Assembly (NCBI RefSeq): GCF_900114165.1
Contig: NZ_FOSB01000006.1
Location: forward strand, 1-64,000
Direction of reading: 5' to 3'
Origin: Halobacillus dabanensis
GTDB lineage: Bacteria > Bacillota > Bacilli > Bacillales > Halobacillaceae
DNA length: 64,000 nt
A program made the translations under genes and the position numbers. A model generated the notes under the pieces. The model searched no databases and had not been told where the DNA came from. It was given only the letters and a program-made list of their open reading frames with translations. Below, piece by piece: positions 8,965 through 18,906 of the stretch. Position 1 is the first letter of the stretch. Each line of letters begins with the position of its first letter.

Positions 8965-10926
8965 TTACATTGTTGAGGAAACTCTTTGACCAATGCTTCG
9001 TATTTCTTCGACGCTCTCAGGGTTTTCTAAAGCACTCAAATCACCGGATGATTTATTGAGGTAAGCTGATTTAATCGCACGTCTCATAACTTTTGCATTT
9101 CTTGTTTTCGGTAAATCTTTTACTATGAAAACTTTCTTCGGAGCCAGTGCTTTTCCGAGTTTTTGGTCCAGATGTAACTGAAGTTCTTCAAGAAGTTCAG
9201 TAGCAGGATGATCGTCGGTCTTTAAAACGATAAAAGCAACGGCTTCTTCTCCTTTAACTTCATGGGGAACTCCAATGACCCCTGCTTCCACGACAGCACT
9301 ATGTTCCACAAGCACAGACTCCACTTCAGCAGGACCTAAGCGCTTCCCGGCAACATTCAGAACATCGTCAGAACGGCCTGTAATCGTATAAAAGCCTTCG
9401 TTATCTTTCATTACCCAATCCCCGTGGACCCATGTATCCTTGAAGCGGCTCCAATAGGTTTGTTCATAACGTTCATCATCTTCAAAAAAACTGTTAGTCA
9501 TTCCTACCCATGGTTGCTTAAGAGAAAGTTCTCCAACAGATCCTGTAACAGGATGACCTTCTTCATCAAGGACGCTGACATCCATACCTGGGAGTGCAGC
9601 ATTGAAGTTCACCGGCTGAATAGGCTTGACGAGGACATTCCCCAGTATGCCACCAGATATTTCGGTTCCTCCAGAATAATTGAATATCGGTACTTTTGAA
9701 TTTCCTGCATGCTTGAATAACCAATACCATGGTTCTGGATTCCATGGCTCGCCTGTAGATCCAATAAGTTTAAGGGAACTTAAATCATGTTTAGTAATCC
9801 AATCTTCCCCATGCTTCATCATCGATCGAACTAGTGTAGGGGAGATGCCTAAATGGGTTACATTATATTTATCAACAAGTTCCCATAACCGATCTGGTTC
9901 AGGGAAATCAGGGGTACCTTCGAACATAACAATGGATGCACCATTCACTAGTCCTCCATAAACAAGGAAAGGCCCCATCATCCACCCCATGTCGGTATAC
10001 CAGAAAAGGGTGTCTTCTTTAGTTACGTCCATGCAAACCCCTGCATCAAATGCGGACTTGATAGGAAATCCTGCATGGGTATGGACAACACCTTTCGGCT
10101 TTCCTGTGGTGCCAGAAGTGTAGATGAGCATAAATGGATCGTCGGCTTTTTTTACACTTGTGTTGTAAACGGTTTCATTATTGCGGAGTCTTGACCATGG
10201 TATATCACGAGTCTCTTTCCAATTGATCTTAGAACCAGTCCGCTCGACGACAAAAATGTGATCAAGTGTCGGACATTGCTCGGCAGCGAGATCGGCTTCT
10301 TTTTTCATAGCTATGGTTTTCCCTCTTCTGTAAAACCCGTCAGCCGTAATCAGAGCCTTTGCTCTACTGGCTTGAACTCTAGTAGCAATAGCATCAGCTT
10401 TATAGCCGGAGAAAGCAGGAGAGAAAACAGCACCTACTTTAGAGATCGCAAGCATAGCTATTAAAGTTTCAGGAATCATTGGCATATAAAGGGTGATAAT
10501 ATCTCCATCTGTTATCCCGTAACTTTCAAGGCCGTTGGCAATAGCATTTACTTCCTGTTGTAAATCTTTGAAGGAATAGGAAATGGTACTTCCATCATCT
10601 CCTTCCCAATAAAGCGCCGTAGTATTTTTCTTCAACGGATCTTCTGCCCATCGATCGAGGGAAAGATGAGCAACATTCAATTCACCGCCTTCGAACCACT
10701 GTGGATACATCATACCTTTCGAAAGATTTATTGTTTTTTTAAATGGGGTATACCAATCAATTTCTAATTCTTTTGTTGCTTCCTCCCAAAACCACTCAAT
10801 GTTTTCAACGGAATGATTATAAAACATATCATAATTGGTGTAACCAAGCTTTTTCATCCATCGGAAAAGTCTTGTCGCTTCTTTTTGTTCTTTGCTAGGA
10901 ACCCATGCATTCTCATATGTACTCAA
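8965..10926 (-). CDS. Acetyl-CoA/acetoacetyl-CoA synthetase-like AMP-forming ligase
   Basis: 653 residues from a TTG start at 10926 preceded by AAAGGGGGA with a 7-bp spacer; the longer frame to 10983 has no ribosome site. Acyl-CoA synthetase with an N-terminal ACAS cap (FYNHSVENIEWFWEEATKE), nucleotide loop IYTSGTTGKPKGVVHTH, hinge GRSDDVLNVAGKRLGPAEVES, and the modifiable Lys in RNAKVMRR. The acyl-pocket segment reads NYSGGTEISGGI rather than the WWQTETG of classical acetyl-CoA synthetase, so acetate may not be the substrate. Lying opposite an operon that yields acetoacetate, acetoacetate activation is an attractive inference. Confidence 0.82.
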   Translation of the reverse strand: MSTYENAWVPSKEQKEATRLFRWMKKLGYTNYDMFYNHSVENIEWFWEEATKELEIDWYTPFKKTINLSKGMMYPQWFEGGELNVAHLSLDRWAEDPLKKNTTALYWEGDDGSTISYSFKDLQQEVNAIANGLESYGITDGDIITLYMPMIPETLIAMLAISKVGAVFSPAFSGYKADAIATRVQASRAKALITADGFYRRGKTIAMKKEADLAAEQCPTLDHIFVVERTGSKINWKETRDIPWSRLRNNETVYNTSVKKADDPFMLIYTSGTTGKPKGVVHTHAGFPIKSAFDAGVCMDVTKEDTLFWYTDMGWMMGPFLVYGGLVNGASIVMFEGTPDFPEPDRLWELVDKYNVTHLGISPTLVRSMMKHGEDWITKHDLSSLKLIGSTGEPWNPEPWYWLFKHAGNSKVPIFNYSGGTEISGGILGNVLVKPIQPVNFNAALPGMDVSVLDEEGHPVTGSVGELSLKQPWVGMTNSFFEDDERYEQTYWSRFKDTWVHGDWVMKDNEGFYTITGRSDDVLNVAGKRLGPAEVESVLVEHSAVVEAGVIGVPHEVKGEEAVAFIVLKTDDHPATELLEELQLHLDQKLGKALAPKKVFIVKDLPKTRNAKVMRRAIKSAYLNKSSGDLSALENPESVEEIRSIGQRVSSTM

Positions 10927-11043
10927 TATTAAATCCCCCTTTTTCTGAATAATCTTACATTCATTATACCTTAAAGAAGACAAAGGATGAATCTATGTAC
11001 ATTTTTCACAAAAAAAATAATTTGTCGTAAATTATAATTCTTT

Positions 11044-11072
11044 TGAAACGAAAGTGGGGGGCTTTTCGTTAT
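11044..11072 (+). promoter_or_regulatory. Candidate ECF (SigW-type) promoter of floT
   Basis: TGAAAC at 11044-11049 and CGTTAT at 11067-11072 are separated by 17 bp, close to the SigW consensus TGAAAC-N16/17-CGTA. In B. subtilis the flotillin operon yuaFGI is a SigW target, which supports the call. Confidence 0.5.
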
Positions 11073-11125
11073 GTAAGATAGACCCTTTTATTACATATTA
11101 GGGAAAATGATAAAGGAGTGGTTTT

Positions 11126-12616
11126 TTGTTTGAAGGAGCTTTATTCCTCCTAATATTAGGAGTGATCGGGGTAGTTGTCCTCGTTGGTGGAATCATTACA
11201 TTTATTGTGTTTCGCATGCGTTATAAAACAGCAAGCTCGAACGAAGCACTGATCGTTACGGGACCAAAGCTTGGCGACCCGGAGCAAGAAAAAAATGTAT
11301 TTGAAGATGATAATGGGAGATCCGTGAAGATTATTCGAGGCGGAGGGTATCGTTTACGTATGTTCCAGACGGCAACACCCATCGATTTAACTTCTTTTCA
11401 ACTTCAAGTGAACTCTGATAAAGCTTATACGAAAGAAGGAATTCCTGTCCGTGTGGCAAGTACAGCGGTAATCAGCATCGGCAGTGAGCTTGAAATCATG
11501 GCGAATTTTGCTGAAAAATTCTTAGGGAAAAAGCAAAACGAACGAGAAGGTGAACTGAAGGATGTCCTAAACGGTCATTTGCGTTCCATCATCGCCTCAT
11601 TGCCGATTGAGAAAATTTATAATGACTTCAAAGAAGTGAATACACAAGTGAAGAAGATTGCTGAATCTGATTTGAAAGGAATGGGCTTTGAAATCACCTC
11701 ATTCGCTTTAAATGATGTAGAAGATGTGGATGTAGAGAACGGTTATATTGATGCTCTAGGTAGACCTCACATCGCGGAAGTGCAGAAGAAAGCAAACATG
11801 GCAGAATCGGATGCAACGAAAGAAACGAGAATCTATCAAGCGAAAAACGACCAGGAAGCCCAGGATGAAGAAAATAGACGGCAAACGGCGATTGCTGCTT
11901 CGAAAAAGGATAAAGACATTAAAGAAGCAGAATTCCAAAAAGAAACGAACCGTGCCAAAGCGAACGCGGATCAAGCTGGGGAAATTGAAAAGCAAAAGCT
12001 TGCCCAGCAAATTAAAGAGGAAGAACTAAAAGTACAATATATTGAAAAGCAACGAGCGGTCGAGCTTGAAGAAGAAGAAAATAAACGGAGACGTTCAATT
12101 GCAGATGCGGAAGCTTATGAAGTAACGAAACGTGCACAAGCAGAAGCGGATAATGAGAGAATCAAAGGGGAGTCCGAAGCGGAAGTAATCCGGCAACGAG
12201 GTATTGCAGAAGCCGATTCTAAAGAACGGATGGCTAGAGCAATGGAACAGTACGGCGAAGCGGCAATGATGGAAATGCTGATTAAAGTGTTGCCAGAATA
12301 TGCTGAAAAGGTATCTGCTCCAATTAGTCAAATCAAAGATATGAAAGTGATAGATATGGGAGGATCAAACTCTCAGGGCGGTTCTGCAAAAGTCGCGAAT
12401 AGCGTAACCTCAACCATGCTTGGCATCCAGGAATCATTGAAGGAAACAACCGGGATGGATCTAAAGGCAATGTTGGAAAGTTATGTTTCCCGTGGGAACG
12501 TCAATGGCTTTGACGGAAATAAAGCAAGGCAGATGAATGAAGCAGCAGCCACTGACGAAAATAAGGAAAAGCAAGGCCAAGAACAAGAGGAAACTTCATC
12601 AGAAGAAGAAAAGTGA
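11126..12616 (+). CDS. floT: Flotillin-like membrane scaffold protein FloT
   Basis: 496 residues from a TTG start preceded by AAAGGAG. One N-terminal membrane hairpin (LFLLILGVIGVVVLVGGIITF region, residues 5-28), then an SPFH/band-7 domain to about residue 200, then a long charged coiled coil rich in Glu-Ala repeats, and an acidic tail. Flotillins organise ordered membrane patches and affect fluidity, signalling and envelope stress. In B. subtilis the gene sits behind the NfeD-like yuaF; no such partner is present here and the gene has its own promoter and terminator. Confidence 0.93.
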   Translation: MFEGALFLLILGVIGVVVLVGGIITFIVFRMRYKTASSNEALIVTGPKLGDPEQEKNVFEDDNGRSVKIIRGGGYRLRMFQTATPIDLTSFQLQVNSDKAYTKEGIPVRVASTAVISIGSELEIMANFAEKFLGKKQNEREGELKDVLNGHLRSIIASLPIEKIYNDFKEVNTQVKKIAESDLKGMGFEITSFALNDVEDVDVENGYIDALGRPHIAEVQKKANMAESDATKETRIYQAKNDQEAQDEENRRQTAIAASKKDKDIKEAEFQKETNRAKANADQAGEIEKQKLAQQIKEEELKVQYIEKQRAVELEEEENKRRRSIADAEAYEVTKRAQAEADNERIKGESEAEVIRQRGIAEADSKERMARAMEQYGEAAMMEMLIKVLPEYAEKVSAPISQIKDMKVIDMGGSNSQGGSAKVANSVTSTMLGIQESLKETTGMDLKAMLESYVSRGNVNGFDGNKARQMNEAAATDENKEKQGQEQEETSSEEEK

Positions 12617-12623
12617 TTACCTG

Positions 12624-12654
12624 AAGAGCCTGTAAAAAGCAGGCTCTCTTTTTA
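12624..12654 (+). terminator. Terminator after floT
   Basis: GAGCCTG / CAGGCTC stem with a 7-base loop followed by TCTTTTT, 8 bp after the floT stop. Confidence 0.85.
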
Positions 12655-14060
<1,406 letters not shown>

Positions 14061-14073
14061 GGAGTTTTCCGCT

Positions 14074-15237
14074 TTGAAGATCGCCATCATTACAGAAACA
14101 TTCCTGCCATCCACAGATGGAGTCGTTACACGATTAAAAGAAGCAATAAAATATTTGCGGAAACAACAGCACGAAGTCGTCGTCATTGCTCCGGATTTAG
14201 GTGTGACGGAATATGAAGGGGCGATTGTCGAAGGGGTTAAAACGACGAAAATGCCTTTTTACAGGTCCAAAGAATTCAGTATGCCACAACGACGGGTCAA
14301 GGACTTGTTAATGAAACATGACCCTGACCTCGTCCATGTGGTCAATCCTGCTCTTGTCGGTGTGTCTGGGGTTTACTATGCAGACAAGTTGGATTATCCT
14401 CTCATCGCTTCCTACCATACACATGTGCCGAAATATTTGGATTATTATCGGTTATATCCATTCAAACCACTGGTCTGGTGGTATTTTCGCAAGTTGCACA
14501 ACTATGCGGACGTAAATTTGTGTACATCAAAGGCCATTAAAAAGGAACTGGATGAAAAGAATTTCCATAATGTAAGCGTATGGGACCGGGGAGTTGCTAT
14601 CGATCACTATCATCCTCATCATAAAAATGAACAGATGAGGAACCGGCTTTCAGGAGGGAAACCTGAAAACAAACTGCTAGTCTTTGTCGGTAGGTTGGCT
14701 CCTGAAAAAGAAATTCATAAAATCAGGCCATTGTTGGAACAAAGAGATGATATATCTCTTGCGTTTGTCGGAGATGGACCAGTGAAACAAGAGTTAGAAG
14801 AGACATTCAAAGGAACAAACACTGTTTTTACGGGGCTTTTGCATGGGGAAGAATTAGCTCAGGCCTTTTCTTCTTCAGATGCACTCATCTTCCCATCCGT
14901 AACAGAGACACTGGGGCTAGTGATATTAGAAGCAATGGCTTCAGGTTTGCCAGTTATCGCTGCTAAAAGCGGTCCAACAATGGAGCAAGTAGAAGACGGT
15001 AAAACAGGATTGTTATTTGAGAATGAAAATACTGATAGTATGATTGAAGCAATTCAGCGACTTGAGGATGAAGAATTGTATCGTAAGTTATGTAAAAATG
15101 CCAGGTTAGAAGCTGAGAAGTATAGCTGGCAAAAGCCATCCGAACAGATTCTGGAGTACTATCACAAGACATTGAAAGTATTTGAGGAAAGTGCGGCGAC
15201 AGCCTCAAAAAAAACAAAGGTTAAAGTCACAGAGTAA
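14074..15237 (+). CDS. sqdX: Sulfoquinovosyltransferase SqdX-like (GT4 glycosyltransferase)
   Basis: 387 residues from a TTG start after AAGGAG. GT-B fold family 4 glycosyltransferase. The N-terminal acceptor domain reads IAIITETFLPSTDGVVTRL, then YHTHVPKYLDYY; the donor-binding C-terminal domain has FVGRLAPEKEI, FVGDGPVKQELE and the nucleotide-sugar motif PSVTETLGLVILEAMASG. SqdX transfers sulfoquinovose from UDP-sulfoquinovose to diacylglycerol at the membrane. Direct pairing with sqdB makes this assignment much stronger than for a generic mannosyltransferase, but PimB-like transferases look similar. Confidence 0.85.
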   Translation: MKIAIITETFLPSTDGVVTRLKEAIKYLRKQQHEVVVIAPDLGVTEYEGAIVEGVKTTKMPFYRSKEFSMPQRRVKDLLMKHDPDLVHVVNPALVGVSGVYYADKLDYPLIASYHTHVPKYLDYYRLYPFKPLVWWYFRKLHNYADVNLCTSKAIKKELDEKNFHNVSVWDRGVAIDHYHPHHKNEQMRNRLSGGKPENKLLVFVGRLAPEKEIHKIRPLLEQRDDISLAFVGDGPVKQELEETFKGTNTVFTGLLHGEELAQAFSSSDALIFPSVTETLGLVILEAMASGLPVIAAKSGPTMEQVEDGKTGLLFENENTDSMIEAIQRLEDEELYRKLCKNARLEAEKYSWQKPSEQILEYYHKTLKVFEESAATASKKTKVKVTE

Positions 15238-15258
15238 ATGCTCTGTGACTTTCTTTTG
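15223..15258 (+). terminator. Terminator after sqdX
   Basis: A 12-bp stem AAAGTCACAGAG / CTCTGTGACTTT with a 6-base loop containing the sqdX stop codon, followed by CTTTT. The stem therefore includes the last sense codons of sqdX. Confidence 0.88.
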
Positions 15259-15401
15259 TGTTGCCTAGGGAAATCAGTGTTTTCTGATGGCTATCTTTAA
15301 CATATAGACTAGTGAAATAAGAAAAGGCAAACCCAGATCAAGAGAGAGATCTAATACAATAACGAAAAAGCTGATTCAATCCATATGATGAAGAATTCTA
15401 C

Positions 15402-15422
15402 ATTAAACTTAGTAGCAACTCC
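15402..15422 (+). repeat. Dispersed 21-26-bp repeat, copy 1 (diverged)
   Basis: ATTAAACTTAGTAGCAACTC plus C. It differs from the other three copies mainly at its first bases (ATTAAA instead of TTAAAA) and is followed by an A-rich tail. No gene is adjacent. Confidence 0.8.
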
Positions 15423-15509
15423 AAACTTTAAAAAATAAAACCATAACCGAACAAACGTTCTCGACTCGCATTTTTGACACTTTTTACACTGTATCCCACC
15501 AATTTCCAC

Positions 15510-15532
15510 TTAAAACTTAGTAGCAACTCCGA
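15510..15532 (+). repeat. Dispersed 21-26-bp repeat, copy 2
   Basis: TTAAAACTTAGTAGCAACTC followed by CGA, in the same orientation as copy 1 and 108 bp downstream, again followed by an A-rich stretch. Confidence 0.85.
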
Positions 15533-16575
15533 TATGAAATATAAAAACAAAAGAATCATCAAAATTTCACTAAGGATTCGGTCAATTAAAATATTGAAAA
15601 GAGTAAAGGGAAAAGGAAATAAGCAATGCTATTCAGCATTAAACTTTTCGCTGGGTGGGACGGAAGAACAAAAAATAATTACCGACATACTAACTACAGG
15701 TTATGACAGCAATCTGTAGGATGGATAAGCTTTTGTATATACGGAATATCCAGGCGTATATAGCGAAGAGGAGAGGGGAAGTGTTGAATTATATTATCAA
15801 CCAAAGTTCCTGAATTTGGGTGATAAAAGTAAAGCAAAAGTGTAATTTTTGAATATATGGTTTTGAGAATTACATAAAATATGGCAAGTAATTATGTAAA
15901 CTGTAGGAATGTTACTCAGATCATTATAACAACAGATGGAGCATTGAGTGAGCAGAACCACCGTGAATTACAGCAGATTATCTTGTGCCAGTTTACACAA
16001 ATGGAAAATTACTATAAAAAGATCATTATAGGCAGAATAGCAAATGGTATAAAGAATATTGCGTATATATAAGAAAACTGTTTAGTATAGTAACAAAGTT
16101 TAGTGAAATTTTAAAATACACACACATATGAAAGCGAGAAAAGTAAGACAAATAAAAGTAAGGCAAATACGAGATAAGAAAACGAAATTAAATCAGTTAT
16201 ATGAAATGCATTATTTAAGCTGAATTTGCTGCCAGATCGAATGAGTATGACTAGCAGAGCAATAATTTTTTTATTGACCAAAAACTAAACCCAGAGATTA
16301 AAATCCATTCTGTCTCACTATCAGGAGTATACTTAGATTATGAGACGTAATTTCCATTTACATTTTGACTTAGTATAATATATATTATGTAAACTAAATA
16401 ATAAAATAATTGAAACACGTATTTATCCTCCTCTTTTCGGATGCTTTATTGATTTATAAGAACTTTGACTAATGATCTCATAGCAGTTTGAGCTTTCTGT
16501 ACTTTTTGCCATGTTTTCATCTGAATTTTTCTCTTCTATATCGATTCTTCTCAATATACTATTCACTTCCTTTTG

Positions 16576-16589
16576 CGAACATTTGTTCC
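16576..16589. promoter_or_regulatory. LexA (SOS) box-like palindrome
   Basis: CGAACATTTGTTCC fits the Firmicute SOS box CGAAC-N4-GTTYG except for the last base. It lies 154 bp before the hydrolase gene at 16743 and also inside a short decayed reading frame on the minus strand, so it may be a relic or chance match. Confidence 0.3.
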
Positions 16590-16742
16590 CTAACGGTATT
16601 TTTAAGCATTTTCTTTTGTAACAACGTTCTTATTTGACTTAATTCCAAAGATTCCTCGAGCAAACCGTCGAATATATTTGAATTTTCACCTATGCTGCTC
16701 TACGATTTAAAGATACTGAAATAAAAATGGGGTTTTTATTTT

Positions 16743-17291
16743 ATGCGAAGGATATTTTGCATACTGCTATCAGTTTTATTGACCATCTCACTCCGACCAC
16801 GCCGTGGATATGCACCATACACCCAACAGAGAGCTCAATTTTACCCTGGCTCAGGTATAGATATTTTGCCAGGTGATTTGTTGTTTTCACCAATCGGAAG
16901 AAAAGAATCTCGTTTTGTAGGTCATGTGGGCATCGTCGACACTAAGAAGGAAGTAATTCACTCTGTCCCCGCAGGGATTATAAAAGATTCCATGGAAAGA
17001 TACTTTAACAAGTTTAATAAAATCACCCTTTTTTCACCACTTGACCAAAGTTTGGGACAACAGGCAGCACAATACGCAGAAAAACTTTTATATGATTATC
17101 CTAAGGCAGCCTATCGTATATGGACCCCTTTAGGAGATCGGGATGGTGAGCAATATTGCACTAAAATCGTTTGGCAATCTTATCGGTACGGTGCGGGAGT
17201 GAATCTTGGCCAGCTTACAAATAAAGCGAAAGCCGTTCACCCGCAACGGTTAAAAGATCGACGATATATAACCCGTAAAAAACGCTTTTAG
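16743..17291 (+). CDS. Secreted permuted papain-fold hydrolase (YycO/YiiX-like, NlpC/P60 superfamily)
   Basis: 182 residues. An N-terminal signal-like segment (MRRIFCILLSVLLTISL) is followed by PGDLLFSPIG, FVGHVGIVDTKKEVIHSVPAG and QYCTKIVWQSYRYG. This order, with GD...H first and the Cys near the C-terminal end, is that of the circularly permuted NlpC/P60 (YaeF/YiiX, DUF830) amidases rather than classic NlpC. His in GHVGIV and Cys in YCTKIVW would be catalytic. Probably acts on an extracytoplasmic amide, lipid or peptide bond; substrate unknown. The ribosome site is weak (TGGGG, 10 bp away). Confidence 0.72.
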   Translation: MRRIFCILLSVLLTISLRPRRGYAPYTQQRAQFYPGSGIDILPGDLLFSPIGRKESRFVGHVGIVDTKKEVIHSVPAGIIKDSMERYFNKFNKITLFSPLDQSLGQQAAQYAEKLLYDYPKAAYRIWTPLGDRDGEQYCTKIVWQSYRYGAGVNLGQLTNKAKAVHPQRLKDRRYITRKKRF

Positions 17292-17390
17292 TAAAACACA
17301 ATTAATACAATATTTGCAGCTCAACCCTTTTTCCGGCTGCCAAACGGGTATGGTAAACTTTTATAACTCTTATAATTGCTTAACATAAAA

Positions 17391-17425
17391 AACACACTCA
17401 TCCTTAAGTTCTGGATGAGTGTGTT
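17391..17425 (-). terminator. Terminator of the exonuclease-BRCT gene
   Basis: A 13-bp stem (AACACACTCATCC / GGATGAGTGTGTT) whose loop carries the stop codon region of the minus-strand gene; on the minus strand it ends in TTTTTT. Confidence 0.88.
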
Positions 17426-18339
17426 AAGTGTTGGATAAATTCTGATTCGGATATGATTTCAATGGAATGCCCTTGACTGAGCAAAGTTTCTGCTCTTTCA
17501 AGCTTGTTTGTTTTCTGACCTTTTTTATAGTTTTCGTATGTTTTATCACTCAGAACAAGATAATTCGTCGTCGCTTCGATGGAAGAGTGATACATTCCTC
17601 CAAGTTCGGCTACTTTTTGAATGGCCTCTTCCCTTTTCATTTCTTTCATTCTCCCTGTAAAAACGAATGAAGAATTATAATAGGGATGATTTTTGTCGAA
17701 CTCACTACTCGCGGCTATAAAGGTCCTGGCTGAAGCTTTCCTGGTTTGTTTTCTTTTGTTAAGTCGAGCGGGCTCATATCCACCTTCATACATCATTCCG
17801 TTCGTTGTGCCGGTTCTTTCAACTAAATCTTTCAAGTTCGATGCGCCAAGTTCTTCTTTTGCACTAAGAAGTATATGGCCAGCTGCTTTTGCATCATCTA
17901 ATGCATGGTGGTGAGAAAAAGTAAATCCCAGATAATCAGACACAATATTAAGGTTGTATTTATTTAAGGTCCATGTCTTTTTCGATATGTTAACAGTACA
18001 ATTATATGCTAGCATCGGATAAGGCAGCTGATATTGATCCAGAACAGCACGCAGGACACCCATATCGAACTGTGCATTATGAGCAATGACCAGCTTTCCT
18101 TCTAATATCGACTTGATTTCTTCTTCCCATAGAACATCGAATTCGTTTGCATCAGCAACATCTTGTTTTGTAATTCCATGTACTTTTATATTCATTGGGG
18201 AAAAATAATTGTTCTTTGGCTTCACAAGCCTGTAATATTCCCTTTTAATAGCACTATTTTCGTACTCCACAATACCGATAGAGCATACAGATGCTCTGGA
18301 AGAATTTGCTGTTTCAAAATCCAAGGCTACAAAATTCAT
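17404..18339 (-). CDS. DEDDh exonuclease with C-terminal BRCT domain (DnaQ-like)
   Basis: 311 residues. The N-terminal third is a DnaQ-type 3'-5' exonuclease: VALDFETANSSRASVCSIG (ExoI Asp/Glu), IAHNAQFDMGVLRA (ExoII Asp) and HHALDDAKAAGHIL (ExoIII His and Asp). After a basic linker (NKRKQTRKASAR) comes a BRCT domain from about residue 220 (SSFVFTGRMKEMKREEAIQKV, then TNYLVLSD). BRCT domains bind DNA ends or phosphoproteins, so a repair or DNA-processing role is likely. The gene is monocistronic. Confidence 0.88.
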   Translation of the reverse strand: MNFVALDFETANSSRASVCSIGIVEYENSAIKREYYRLVKPKNNYFSPMNIKVHGITKQDVADANEFDVLWEEEIKSILEGKLVIAHNAQFDMGVLRAVLDQYQLPYPMLAYNCTVNISKKTWTLNKYNLNIVSDYLGFTFSHHHALDDAKAAGHILLSAKEELGASNLKDLVERTGTTNGMMYEGGYEPARLNKRKQTRKASARTFIAASSEFDKNHPYYNSSFVFTGRMKEMKREEAIQKVAELGGMYHSSIEATTNYLVLSDKTYENYKKGQKTNKLERAETLLSQGHSIEIISESEFIQHLTHSSRT

Positions 18340-18573
18340 AAACGTCTCCCTTTAATTTTTTGATATCTCCATCATAAAATGCACCTATCCAATTCGTCCA
18401 TCAGTATGCTCTCTAAAATGTAAGTCCCTCTTTGATACTTTGTTATGAATGTCTAATAAATGTAACGCACTTTTTTCCTTCATCACTATCTAATAAAGAG
18501 AATAGTCCAACACAGTTTCTCATTGGATAAATCAGTGGTTTCCTGTGTATGCTACATTTAAGGAGGCGTTTTT

Positions 18574-18684
18574 ATGACTTTTGATTATGCAGAACTGCCA
18601 TCTGAAAAAGTAAAACAAATAAAAGAATTAGAAAACCAACTGAATGTTGTTTTAATCGCTTTCGATTCTAAGTATAAAGATTAA
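18574..18684 (+). CDS. Small uncharacterised protein, 36 residues
   Basis: Short ORF starting at an ATG 8 bp after a strong AAGGAGG site and ending at TAA 18682-18684. The product (MTFDYAELPSEKVKQIKEL... then LNVVLIAFDSKYKD) is an amphipathic helix followed by a hydrophobic strand-like segment. It resembles small conserved orphan proteins of Bacillaceae, but I cannot name a family. The good ribosome site and protein-like composition are the main support. Confidence 0.55.
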   Translation: MTFDYAELPSEKVKQIKELENQLNVVLIAFDSKYKD

Positions 18685-18720
18685 TAAAGATGCTTCATGC
18701 TAATGGAACTCCACTTTACC

Positions 18721-18854
18721 ATTGAGAAACGGAATAACCTCGCGAGCACTAAAAATGTGACTGTCAGTCATCATTGAGAATCGAAATGGTCCTCACGAGC
18801 ACTAAAATGTGACTGTCAGACACTATTGAGAATCGAAATAATATTCATGAGCAC
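18721..18854. repeat. 52-bp tandem repeat, 2.6 copies
   Basis: Three successive units begin ATTGAGAA at 18721, 18773 and 18825, exactly 52 bp apart. Units 1 and 2 share the ending CACTAAAA-TGTGACTGTCAG; unit 3 stops after GAGCAC. The intervals are diverged, so the duplication is not recent. It lies between the small ORF and the nitroreductase terminator. Confidence 0.85.
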
Positions 18855-18863
18855 CATTAAATT

Positions 18864-18906
18864 AAACGGGAAGCACACCTGAAAAAACATGGTGTGCTTC
18901 CCGTTT
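18864..18906 (-). terminator. Terminator of the nitroreductase gene
   Basis: A perfect 16-bp stem (AAACGGGAAGCACACC / GGTGTGCTTCCCGTTT) with an 11-base loop, overlapping the stop codon of the minus-strand gene and followed on that strand by TTTAATTTAAT. Confidence 0.88.

Larger units (their letters stand above)
15259..16742. other. AT-rich 1.5-kb interval without a convincing gene
   Basis: Clearly richer in A and T than its surroundings and broken by stops in all frames. Short open stretches occur (for example 15474-15719, 15729-15843 and 15881-16072 on plus, and two frame-linked pieces at about 16430-16640 on minus), but none has a good ribosome site or a recognisable family. It contains two direct copies of a repeat found elsewhere in the window and a LexA-like palindrome. 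Best read as decayed accessory DNA. Confidence 0.6.

Noticed and set aside
11756-12331. Several frames opposite or within floT
   Set aside because: They arise from the Glu/Lys/Ala-rich coiled-coil codons of floT in other frames.
15474-16072. Short plus-strand frames of 60-80 codons
   Set aside because: No ribosome sites, AT-driven composition and no recognisable family; treated as decayed DNA.
18721-18854. Possible CRISPR array
   Set aside because: Only 2.6 units of 52 bp, with divergence along the whole unit rather than constant repeats and unique spacers, and no cas genes.
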